Positions 1 to 10,072 of a stretch of 64,000 nt of DNA are shown one piece after another. A model generated the notes under the pieces. The model worked only from the letters and a program-made list of their open reading frames with translations. It ran no database searches and was not told where the DNA came from. This DNA is from Hydractinia symbiolongicarpus. Lineage: Eukaryota; Cnidaria; Hydrozoa; Anthoathecata; Hydractiniidae. Where the stretch lies: positions 6,014,001 through 6,078,000 of the forward strand of contig NC_079886.1 in assembly GCF_029227915.1 (NCBI RefSeq), in the 5' to 3' direction. Positions within the stretch are counted from its first letter, which is position 1, and every line of letters starts with the position of its first letter. Made by a program: the position numbers and the translations under genes.

Positions 1-1826
1 ATGATTCTACAATATTAGAACAACCATAATCAACAGCAACATGCAGAAGTGAAAATTTTTCATTTAGATCAGCATTGTTAGTAATATAACATCTGCTAAA
101 ATCAGGATGAGACAAACTGGCATGAGTATCAGTAATAATGCAAAATTCTTTATCTTCCAAGTCGTTTAAATCAATAGTGTCAGAATCTATGTTTTCCTCA
201 ATCAAGGATGTATTTCTGTGTAAATTATTCCATTCCTCGTAACTACTAAATGCAGTTTCATATTGTTTCAAATCCATACTTCGAATACTTTGAAACAATT
301 GACTTTGAATAAGCTTTTTTGGGGGAACAGCAGAAACACACCATTGAATAATGCCAGTATTGAAATTACTTTGCGAGTTTAAACATGTTGGTGAGCAATC
401 TTTATTTTCATTTTCTAGTTTAAATTTAGCCAATTCTTTCACGAAAAACTGCCTCTTTCCACTCTCCATAAGTTTTGAGGTAATGACTGAATGATGATCG
501 GAGAGATTGGTATCTGATGGGAGTCTTATTCCACAACCTAATCCTAAAAAGATTGGCTGATTAAGGACAAAATAAATTTACAGAAACTTACTAAAAAAGG
601 TTAAGTTGTTCAATTTGACATTCTTATTTAAAATTGTATTAAAACATGTGTTACTGTAAGCATACTATTAATTTTTGTGTTGCTGAAATTTTTTGAAACG
701 TCGGAAAAATTAATACACACAAAATCTCTTCGTTCACAAAAATTTAGAAAAAAGAATTTAGAAAAAAAGCTATTTAATAAAAAATTGTTAACGCAAAACA
801 ATATTGCTTTGGCAAATAACATTTTGTTCCTGGGAAATACATAATGCAAGTTCAAGAATCTTATATATCAGAAACTGGTGAAACTTCTTTATTTAATGCA
901 TTGCATTTCAATAGTCGATGTGTACAGTAGACTTAAGACTTTGGATCTATGTTATTCGGTTGAATACCTTGAAATATGCTAAATGTTGCTGAGATCAACA
1001 GGACTATTTTTTCGGGGGTTTCACGAACTTGTGGGTCGTGACTTGGGTTATTTTGTTGTCAGGGTAGGCTAGCAAATGCAACTAGCAAATTTCCATGATT
1101 GTAGTCTGTAAAATACACTTCTACAAGACATTTTAGACTGGCAAAAATTATTAAAATTTATTAGTAGTTTTAATAAGACACAGTATCCTTACCACACCCT
1201 ATAGTAACACCTTCTGGTCCAACGACGTAAGTGTTCCCATTTAAAAATCTGATTCGAAAAGGCACTGACACACTGTCATTGAAACCACATATAGTTAATT
1301 GTATATAATCTCCAAAATCAGAAGAAGCATCTAGAAACAATAGAAAAATGAACTTTTAATTAATCTGTGACAAGGCATACTGAATATTTTTTTACAACTT
1401 GTTTTTCACTTTTTTTACTGCACCCAAGTGGTTTGAAGAAATAACATAGGTTCAACTATGCTTCATAAAATTGTTGCCATTAGCCTTAAAGATTTTCTTT
1501 TACTACTATTTATAGTTTCAATGAACTTAGGAATTAGACAGAGATAGAAGATCACCTGTTGTTGTGGGTTGTCCTGCTTTTTGTTGCGTAATATTTTGTG
1601 ATACATTTAACGGGCTAACCAAACCTTGTCTTCTATTTTTTCTACGCATACTTCTTTCAGTTTGAAGCTTAGATACCCGTAGTTCCTGTTCTCGTTTTTC
1701 CAGTCTTGTTTCCAGATCCTTTATGTACTGCTTTGCAACCTCTAATTGTTGTAGCAAATACAAAGGATCAAGATCCTCAGGGCTGTCATTAGAATTCATG
1801 ATTTGATGCATACTTTTATCCTCCAT
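1..1826 (-). CDS. Coiled-coil / FHA-like / ankyrin protein, 5' exons (3' end outside window)
   Basis: Three exons join in phase: 1556-1826 (start ATG at 1826, ends phase 1), 1193-1330 (phase 1 to 1) and 1-543, which runs off the window. Introns are GT-AG (donors GTGATC and GTAAGG; acceptors TTTCTAG and TTTTTAG). Exon 1 encodes a charged helix with heptad character (LLQQLEVAKQYIKDLETRLE), a probable coiled coil, followed by a basic stretch (RRKNRR). Exons 2 and 3 together read VGPEGVTIGCGG...IRLPSD..LSDHHSVI, which resembles the G-R / S-x-x-H core of FHA phosphothreonine-binding domains, although the usual arginine is cysteine here. Near the window edge the protein reads FSLLHVAVDYGCSNIVES, like the start of an ankyrin repeat. 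I do not recognise the orthologue. The exon structure is well supported; the FHA assignment is tentative. Confidence 0.72.
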
Positions 1827-2380
1827 ATTCTATATATTTTTCTTAATAAAAAAAAAATTCAAATGGACAAGGAGTTTTTATCATCATTAAAGTAAATGTT
1901 TTTTAAAACTTTTAAATTCTTTTAAACTAAACAGCCTAAACTTACTTACAGTGTCATTAGGCACTAAAAATAGGGTAGGTCAGTCGCAAAAAAGAATTTC
2001 AAATTTAAAAAACATCAATAAATGAATTGCACACCAAATTTAATTGAATTTTGTGTGTTATTTTAAACTAGTTCCCAGGAACTTTTGCACTCACTGGTAG
2101 CATTTTATTGAGAATAAAAATAATAATTGTGAGTAATAGGATTAGCAGGGTAAAATTATTCTGGTGGTGGGGTGATCCTGGAAACAGATCAGTGAATGTG
2201 TGACATTTTTAAGGGAACAGTTTTAGATCATCTTTTTAATTATATGCCATAAAAGTGGCTTAAATTGATAAATAATCTGCAATTTATGCATTTTTTATCA
2301 GTTTAATATGATTTTTAATCCATGGAATCCAAACTAAGTGTCACAAAATAGGGATTTGTTTTTCTTGTTATCCAGATAAG
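1827..2380. other. Upstream region of the FHA/ankyrin gene
   Basis: AT-rich sequence between the start codon at 1826 and the LTR element. It presumably contains the promoter of the minus-strand gene, but I see no clear TATA box or other motif. Confidence 0.4.
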
Positions 2381-2506
2381 TGAAAAGAACGGCTATACGT
2401 TAACACAACAAAGCTTTCTTCGCTATAAATAACACAAGTCTAGCTACAAATTACACAGCTCTTGTCGCCATCTTGGTCTCTCCTTTCTGCCCTTCGTACA
2501 GCAGCC
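2381..2506 (-). repeat. 3' LTR of the Gypsy element
   Basis: Direct repeat of 6776-6901 with no indels and about 8 substitutions in 124 bp. In element orientation it starts TGCTGTACG and ends TTCTTTTCA. Confidence 0.85.
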
Positions 2507-2682
2507 ACATCATCACTCTCATCTTTTCAGAAAGTGTTTTTTACATGTATATATATACTTTCAAAGTTCATAGTCCTGTAGATGTCTCGGAGGTCGCCTC
2601 TCTCGTCTTCTTGCTGTTGTCATCTTTTCTTCGTGGTGTGCGTCTGAAGTGTCTCCTTCGTAGGCTATTGCATCGTCATCCG

Positions 2683-5600
2683 TTATCGTGTTGTGTCGCT
2701 TCCGTCTTCTGTGATCAACTCGTCGTTATTGCTACCAGTGTGTTCGTCGTGGCGGTGTTCTGGTTCTTCATTTCGATCGAAGATCAATGTTGTTGATTTC
2801 TTCGGTAGGTCAGAAGGAACTGGTGTAACTAGTTCCTTTATACTTTCGTGGTATGCCTTGATGTCATCTTTGTGTCTGCGAATTCGTTTGAAATCGGTCA
2901 ATCGCTTCAGGACTACGCCCTTGGTGTTGATTTCGCAGATCCAGTAGGGTGTTCGATGATATACGGGCTCAAACTTTGTTGAGCGGGTACTGTTGATGAC
3001 GAGAACTAGGTCACCCTGTTGAACCGTCGATGGTTGGCGTCTCGGGGATATGTTTGTCAGCTCTTTCCGTTGTTTTCTTTGTTGGAGATCTCTGTCCTGT
3101 GTTGTTTGTCGTCCCTTCATAGTGTATCGCGTTCGTTGAAAATCCTTTCTGTATCCGTTGTGGAACATGGTTCCACCGGGTGAGAGGTTTGTAGCCGGGT
3201 GCGGTGTTGCACGGTATGATGCTAGTAGCTGGTTGAGTGCTGTATCTCTGCTCTTGTGCTCGTGAAAGGTTGATTTCATAGCTTTCCCGAGTGGTTTCAT
3301 GAAGGTTTCTGCTGGATTACGTTGTGGGTGATACGGTACGTCAGGACGTGCGTGATGTCGTTCTCGCTAGAGAACTTGGCAAATTCAGCTGAGTTAAAAG
3401 GTGGACCATTGTCGGTGCGATGACGTTCGGGTGTGCCTAAGTCTGTGTAAATATCTTCGAGGGCTTTTAGAACTGGTTTTGTTGCGGTTGTCGGAACAAT
3501 CTTGGCTGCTGGGAAGCGTGAGTAGTTGTCCAAGACTTCTAAGACATGTCTGTGGTCTGGCATCGGACCAAACAGATCAATGAATACGTCCTCCCACGGG
3601 CCTGTAGGTACGTTTTGTGGTGAAATTGGCTCCTTGGTTGTCTTCTTCGTAAAAAGCTGACATGTCTCGCATTGTTCGACTGCTTCCTGGACCAATGTAT
3701 TGATGCTGGGAAACCAGAAGTGTGATCAGTTTCTTCTCTTCATGCTGCTCATACCAGGGTTGCTTCCTTGGTGGGCTTTAACGATAGCTTTCGACCAAAG
3801 ACTTTGTGGTAAGATAATGCGGTCGTTACGCAGCATTAGATCTTCGTCCAATATCGCCAGCTCGTGGAAGACCTTACGGTATGGTTCCAACGATATCTTT
3901 GACTTTGGAATGTACCCCTGGTGAATGCACTTGACAAGGGACTGCAGCACTGCGTCCTTCTTGGTTTCTTTCTGATTCGACTGATGGAGATGGCTTCTGT
4001 ATAGGGGGCGTATTGGAGGAACCAGACAGTTTTTTCAGTTCGTCGGATTCCTGTTGCCATGACGTTTTGGTAATGGGTGTTGCATGCCTGGATAAGAAGT
4101 CCGCAGGATTTTCTTTTCCTCGTCTTCACGATGCTTTGAAGGTAATGTCCTGGTGTCGCAGTTTTATTCTGTCTGTTCGAATCGAACCAATTCGGGTGCT
4201 TGCAAAAATACTGACCAGTGGTTTGTGGTCTGTGATGATTTCCACTCCTGGTCCTCCAGCAATGTAGTGGTGGAATCGCCAAAGGCCAAAATCCACAGCG
4301 AGTGATTCAAGATCGAGTTGAGGGTATCGTTGTTCGACATTCGTTATTGTCCTGCTTGCGCACGCGACTGGAGAAGAGTCATCTATGTTGTGACCCTGTG
4401 AGAGTATTGCACAGAGGCCAGTTCGGTGGGCATCCACAAAAATATAGGTGTTTAATTTTGGATTAAAGTGTCTCATTAGTGTGTCGTTGGTGAATGCGTC
4501 CTTTAGTGCTGTGAACTCTTGTTGACATTCTTTGGTCCATTCAAAACGTTTGTGCAGTTTTGTCAGCTTTGTCATGTGGTGAGTCTTTGTTGCTAAACCG
4601 GGCATAAAACTGGAGTGAGACTGGATCATGCTAAGGAAGGCAAGGATGTCATCTTTCGATGTTGATACAGAAGCGTCTTTCAATGCTTGAACTTTTGATG
4701 GATCTGGCATAATTCCTTCCGGTGTTACCTTGATTCCCCAGAATGGAATTTCTCTGGCTGCAAAGATACATTTCTCCGGGTTGAGTGTTAAACCTGACTC
4801 CTGTATGGTATGAAACACGGTGTCGAGTACTTTATAGTGTTCCTCAGGTGTTTAGGTGGCTAAGATCAGATCGTCGTGGGTTGCATGTGCGTGAGGGATT
4901 GAACTAAAAAGTGGTTGCAATGCTTTTGTAAGTTCACCTGACCCAGGTTTAGTGCCCATGACTAATTTTCAGTACCTCATGAGACGGTCTCCAGTTGGGT
5001 CCAATTCCAGTTGATGGAATGCAGACTTGTATGTGAGTGTCCTTTATTGCTCGATTTGGTTTTCTCATGTCCATGGTAACTCGGATTCCTCCATTTTCTT
5101 TAGGTGCCAGTATAGGATTTGATACCCATGGTGCTGGGCAATGGTGCTCTTCAATGATGTTGTTCTCTTCCATCTTCTTTATTTCCTCTTGGAATCTGGC
5201 CTTTAAGTGATATGGTATGGGTCTGGCTGGTTCCGCTGTTGGTGTAATTGAGTCATCAATGTGTAATTTAACGGTGTGGTTTTTTAGTGTACCAACCCCT
5301 TTAAAAAGGTCTGGGTACTTCGCGGTCAGATCTCTGATGTTTGTGTTGCCTACGCTGACACTGCAGATGTTAGAATTTGTCGGGCCCTGGAACTTGATGA
5401 TTCCCATCTCCTCGCATACTGCACCACTGATGAGAGTTTCCAGTTCCTTTTTGATGATGTAAAATCGCACGTTTGCCACAACTTCACCATACATAACTGG
5501 TCCAGTGTAGTGTCCTATGTATTTAAGGTTCTTTGAGCCATATGGCTTTATCTTGATGGAAGTCTTTGCAATGGATAATTGTAGTTGGTTTGCCATCCTT

Positions 5601-5929
5601 TTTGACATGCTAGAAATGTCAGCGCCTGTATCTGCATAGGCCTTAGCCACTCTTTCCTTTATGCCAACTGTGACTTCGTATCTCTTGGGTGGTGGGGTTT
5701 TTCTCGTTTTATGTGCGGCTCTTTGGGTTTTTGCTACTCTCCGGGCTGCATACACTAGCCTTTTGACATGCTGTTGCTCATCCTCAGATTCTTCAGACGA
5801 TTCATTCTCTGTTGTACTCTCTTCGGAGTTGCTCTCTGCTGATGAGTCGTTTACCCGCCTAGTCTGCTTATGCTTTTGTTTCCTTTCGTGGATGTTCTTG
5901 AACCCTTGAAATGTCCATACTGTCCACAT
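2683..5929 (-). pseudogene. pol: Pol of the Gypsy element (PR-RT-RNase H-IN), broken
   Basis: Blocks in order: an acidic linker; an aspartic protease with ADTGADIS (catalytic Asp codon 5630-5632); RT fingers (NPILAPKENGGIRVTMDMRK) up to about 5010; and a deletion of part of the palm. RT resumes near 4990 in another frame, with MGTKPGSGELTKALQPLF and HDDLILAT at the catalytic site, and an in-frame stop follows. RT thumb and RNase H occupy 4818-4126 (GIKVTPEGIMPDP..., YIFVDAHRTG, TDHKPL). Integrase covers about 4000-2690: the catalytic core has VFIDLFGP and RTDNGPPF, and the C-terminal domain has GDLVLVINS. Frames change near 4950, 4130, 3700 and 3300. HDD in place of YxDD is, as I recall, usual in one Gypsy lineage of invertebrates and fish rather than damage. 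Confidence 0.85.
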
Positions 5930-6706
5930 TTAAAGCATTTCTCGTTGAATGCCGGGCACTTCTTCCCTCCTTTACAACGTTACGATGAACAGTCATTACA
6001 TTTGGGCATTCTCGGTGGAGATCCATTCCTCTTTCCTTCTTTCTTGAAGAGGTCCTCTCTTGCACAGTTTCTCTTAGAGTATTTTCCAGGTGTGTTTACA
6101 CGGCTTACATTGGCTATTGGTTGTTCTGTTATCTTTTGAGCTCCTACTGTGGCTGCTTCCAGCTTCCTCCCATTTTTAATGAGCCCCTCTAAATTCCATT
6201 GGTTGTTGAGAGCATTTTTTCTGATGTCATCATTTGTCGTCCCAATTACAATTTGGTCTCTAACCATGGTATCTTTCACATTACATGTGTCACTATCACA
6301 TTGAAATGAAAACATTTTTGACACGGTTAAGGAAAAGGTCAAACGATTCACCTGCTGTTTGTTTCATTTTGTGGAACTCAAAATTTGCCAATGTTGTGTT
6401 TTTCAGTGGTTGGTAACGTTCCTTCAGTCTTGTAACTGTCTCATCAAAAGTGATTGTACGCCTCTCTGCAGTGGGAACGACCTCCTCAAAGTCTTTTTGA
6501 AGGTTCCGAGATGCAAACCTTCCTAAAAATACCTTCCTGTTGTTGAGTTGGATCCATTCTGCTTGCTCTGGCTCGCTTCCTGCTGGTGGATCTTTTGCAA
6601 TCGCTTCATATTCGTACTGGAATGCATTACAATAATCTGAAAATGCATCATAACAATTGTCCCTGTGAATACCAGGATAGAACTTCTTCAAACTCTGCTC
6701 CGCCAT
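5868..6706 (-). pseudogene. gag: Gag of the Gypsy element, frameshifted
   Basis: The likely start is the ATG at 6706 (MAEQSLKKFYPGI); reading from 6775 would begin in the primer-binding site without an ATG. The first frame covers a capsid-like region (EFHKMKQTAGESFDLFLNRV) and breaks near 6313, after which the next frame resumes with FQCDSDTCNVKDTMVRDQIV. A second shift near 5980 leads into a zinc-knuckle-like stretch, CFKCGQYGHFKG, near 5910-5945, with the final cysteine not visible. Nucleocapsid zinc knuckles bind the element's RNA. Two frame breaks mean no intact Gag can be made. Confidence 0.8.
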
Positions 6707-6775
6707 TCTTGTTGACTCGCAGTCTCCCTGTGTTGTTGCTGTTTTGTGTTTGTTTTGTTTTATCCTCGTCGCCAA

Positions 6776-6901
6776 TAAAAAGAACGCCTATACATTAACA
6801 TAACAAAGCTTTCTTCGCTATAAACAACATAAGTCTAGCTACAAATTACACAGCTCTTGTCGCAATCTTGGTCTCTCCTTTCTGCCTTTCATACAGCAGC
6901 C
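6776..6901 (-). repeat. 5' LTR of the Gypsy element
   Basis: Matches 2381-2506. Very short for a Gypsy LTR. The primer-binding site TTGGCGACGAGG lies immediately inside it. Confidence 0.85.
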
Positions 6902-7165
6902 GACCTCGGATACATCAATAAGAAGATTGAATTAGCTGGGCATTTGGAAGGAATGGAGGTGGATAATTGGGTAAGAAAGTGTAGAGACTTGATAGTTCCT
7001 GGGGCAAAGCCCAGAGGCAGACAGAGAAAAACTTGGCAGGAGGTTATAAGGACAGACTTGATACAGAAGAAGTTGAGTTGATCTAACACAGTCTAGATCA
7101 GATTGGAAGAGGGTCATTAATATACCCCGTCCAACCCATGCTAGCATGGAAAACGGACGTTAAGC
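6902..7165 (+). mobile_element. LINE 3'-terminal fragment
   Basis: The reading frame up to 7081 gives GHLEGMEVDNWVRKCRD and GRQRKTWQEVIRTDL, the typical C-terminal tail of non-LTR retrotransposon ORF2 proteins. A frameshifted continuation (SDWKR-like, then a P-THASMEN-like end) runs to about 7165. It starts exactly at the outer edge of the Gypsy 5' LTR, but no matching LINE sequence lies on the other side of that element. A diverged antisense copy is at 25824-25985. Confidence 0.7.
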
Positions 7166-7860
7166 CGAGAATATGACTTCATTAATTCAAAAGAAAATGT
7201 ATTTTATTTGGTCAAATTTTATCACCAGACTACTTTTTTTTTGAGCCAATTAACACAGGTACAATTATTTTTTCAATGTAAGAAACTGCTTTACCACCCC
7301 TTGATTCAATTTTTGGTCTGGATACTTGTCTGAAAATTTATTGCTACAAAGATTATCAGTTTAAATAAGTTTAAGCAGACTGTTTTCGTGCAACCACAGT
7401 CTTAAACTGCTTATGACACAGTTTCATCAACTAGGGACTACATTTAGTGCTCTGGAAAAAAAAGCAAAAAAGAGGGGACAAACATATTTTGGTTATGGTA
7501 CCTGAAACTTTAGTTAGGGAAAACTGTTAATTGAGAGATCACTACTCCTTCTGATTAGGACAATATTTGAAATTTAATTTGGGTACGAATGCCTACAAGC
7601 TCTACAAATACATAAACCAATATAAAGTCGAAACCGCATGATCTTTAATAATTGTATACACAGGAAAAAAAGGATGTGGAGACATTTTATTCTAAACTAA
7701 AAAATTTTTCTGTAAGTAAACCAAAATTTTTTAATGTATCTATAAATTTGGCTGAAGGAATTTATCGTTTATAGTTGTTTCTGCTTTTTCCAAAGTTTTC
7801 TAGGTGACTCATACCAAAATTAAGATTTCTTATTCTTAGTCTAGAATTATCAAGGCTTAA
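7166..7860. other. Intergenic, no feature recognised
   Basis: AT-rich, with no convincing coding potential or repeat. It ends at the TTAA bordering the next element. Confidence 0.5.
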
Positions 7861-8289
7861 AGGTACTGTCCAGTAAAAATATAATAATAAAAAAGTAGCC
7901 TGAACTGAATTGCACTTTTCTTTTTTTTTGCGAAAATATAAGTGATTATATTTCTAAAGTTTTACAACTCGAATAACATTTCCTTTATGTTTACAAATTT
8001 TTCATATCGCACGTTGTCGAAAGCAAATTTATACCGAAGCCATTCTACATGAAAGGGAGGCTAAAATAATATTTTTGTTGTGACGTAAGCGTTGGGTTCT
8101 CGGCGAATCAAAACATTGTAAATAGAAAATGATTGTTTTACTCTGAACAATATTACCAGATTAAATTTAATTTTTTTTAATATTTTACCCCCTTTTTTAA
8201 AAAAATGTAGCAATTTATGAATATTTAATTTCAAAGCATGCAACTTACTTTCAGAGATAGAACTTTATGTCCCTGTCCACACAAACAGA

Positions 8290-8742
8290 ATGTCTGTCTC
8301 TACACAAATTAAAGTAGATTATTTTAAAGCTGCTTTATTTTTTGTGCCGATACTGAGACCAGACGCGGGTAAGATAATTTACGTAAAAGTATATCTACGC
8401 AGACATCCGTTGGAGTGCGATGATGAAATGAAAAAATCTGACGCGACATTACAAGTTAAAATCCTTGACGAATCTGAATCATTTTTTGTAATATACCAAA
8501 CTATCAACTGTTGTTGTCATATCGTACATATATCGTACTCCAGAAACCGACCAGCAAAAGAAGAAAGTATAGAAAATACAAACGCATTAAATAAATTGTG
8601 TTTTTTTGTACCTTTATACTTCCTCGAAAATTATAAACCTCGTTCCCAGTACCCCTATTCTATTACCAAAGCTACCTCAATTAGCGAACAAAAAGAAATA
8701 CTTGGTTCGAGGTTATTCATATTTATACTTTTTATACCGTAA
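8290..8742 (+). other. Unrecognised 150-codon frame inside the TTAA element
   Basis: Open from ATG at 8290 to a stop at 8740-8742. The product has no motif I recognise, and codon usage does not distinguish it from chance in this AT-rich context. It could be a remnant of the element's own protein or noise. Listed because it is the longest frame in the element. Confidence 0.15.
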
Positions 8743-9388
8743 TGCTTCGAATAAACGCCCATTAAACGCCCCCAGAAAAAAGATTATACCGCAAGTGGAT
8801 TAAAATTGTTTAAATAACACTTGGGGCATGAAGAAAAAACCCCAGTAAATTCAGACCTGCTATGGTTTCCAATTGTTTTGTCAAATGAAGAAATTATATA
8901 CAATTAAATCCATGATAAAATGTCTCTTCCGCCTGTAAGTGCAGTTTTGCAGACTTGATTCATCCGTGCTCCGTCGGCGTTCACCTCAGCATAAGTTAAG
9001 AACCGCATGGCTGGATTTCTTGTGTAAGACCTGGTCACCAACGACGAAGGGGCCAGGCAAAAGAGTTCATGTCTACGTAGTTCCTTTAACTAAGTCAGGA
9101 GTCGGTGAATTAGCTAGAATGGTCAGGTTGGCTATGAATAGGCTTGCTCGTGGATGAAAAGGACCAGGACTATTCGATAATTCTGAGATCTAAAAGTGTC
9201 CGAACAAGACGGAAATCTATCAACGTTTTGTCCGACAAAAGTTCTAAACGAGCTAAGGACATGTCCGACCAAACTGGAAATGTGGCGGGCATTTTGTCTG
9301 ACGAGACTCGAAAAATTATTTCGAGGGCTGCCATCGCACGCTATAAAATGGGATTTTATAGGTTGATTTTTAAAACTCAATATTTATT

Positions 9389-9420
9389 TTTCAGGCGTGC
9401 GATTAATTGCACGCCTGAAA
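9389..9420. repeat. Perfect hairpin, 12-bp stem and 8-nt loop
   Basis: TTTCAGGCGTGC and GCACGCCTGAAA flank GATTAATT. TCGCACGC/GCGTGCGA words recur nearby (about 9333 and 9454), so this GC-rich island may be an internal structure of the TTAA element. Confidence 0.7.
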
Positions 9421-10072
9421 CGATTTACGCGTGTGCCACGGCGTGTGCGTGTGATCGCACGCTTCGCTCATTTATAATACAACCAGTAGAAAAATGTGAG
9501 GTCAAATTATATAGGTACCGTAGCTGCAAGTATTTTATAGTGTCCACCTCGTTACAGCACAAACACTCAACAGCTGAAGGCATCCTCTAGCACTTTTCAC
9601 ATAAGCACCAATCACTGACATCTATCTGTGTGCGAGAAGCAGCGGGTGATTCTGGTGCGTCTGGGTTCATCGTCATTATAAGAGGGAATTTGTTGTTTGT
9701 TATTGGGTCGTTCTGGCTCAAACTGAAATCCAATTATGTTTATATTTCTGCTTGTGAACATGATAAACGTAAAAAAATTCTGTTGGGAATATCATTAACT
9801 TTTTTTTCTTTATTTTTCTTTCTGCACGCGGCAGTATGGGGGTAACCCAAAGAATACGTCATTGCATAAATTGCGCATATTAATGTTTTTACCCAGTCCT
9901 TTTCCGCGTTCGAAGTTCAGTAAAGATGGCGAATGAGAATGGCATGGTCAAGTAAACAAATTCAGTTTAAACTTATGAAAGACAATTTTGGTTGTATTTA
10001 AATACTTTTTTCTTTACTTTTGTGCCGAGATGTAACTAATATCAAGTTTTAATTTTTCACCGGACAGTACCT

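Larger units (their letters stand above)
2381..6899 (-). mobile_element. Ty3/Gypsy-type LTR retrotransposon, degraded
   Basis: The element reads on the minus strand: 5' LTR (6776-6899), gag, protease, reverse transcriptase, RNase H, integrase, 3' LTR (2381-2504). The LTRs align over about 124 bp without gaps and about 8 mismatches. The 3' LTR has TG...CA ends; the 5' LTR ends TA instead of CA. Directly inside the 5' LTR, reading from 6775 downwards, is TTGGCGACGAGGAT, a plausible tRNA primer-binding site. The protease-RT-RNase H-integrase order fits Metaviridae (Ty3/Gypsy). Several frameshifts and an internal deletion in RT make it non-autonomous. No target-site duplication is visible: flanks are ATAAG on one side and CCGAC on the other. 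Confidence 0.9.
7861..10072. mobile_element. Non-autonomous DNA transposon with inverted ends and TTAA target sites
   Basis: The left end AGGTACTGTCCAGTAAAAAT (7861-7880) is matched in inverse by the right end, which reads TTTTTCACCGGACAGTACCT up to 10072. Both ends are bordered by TTAA (7857-7860 and 10073-10076). TTAA duplications with short inverted repeats are known for the piggyBac and Kolobok superfamilies. Frames inside (150 residues at 8290-8742, 148 at 9144-9590) show no transposase motif I can recognise, so I call it non-autonomous. A 12-bp-stem hairpin lies at 9389-9420. Confidence 0.6.

Noticed and set aside
6707-6775. N-terminal extension of Gag
   Set aside because: It lacks an ATG and would translate the primer-binding site; the ATG at 6706 is the sensible start.
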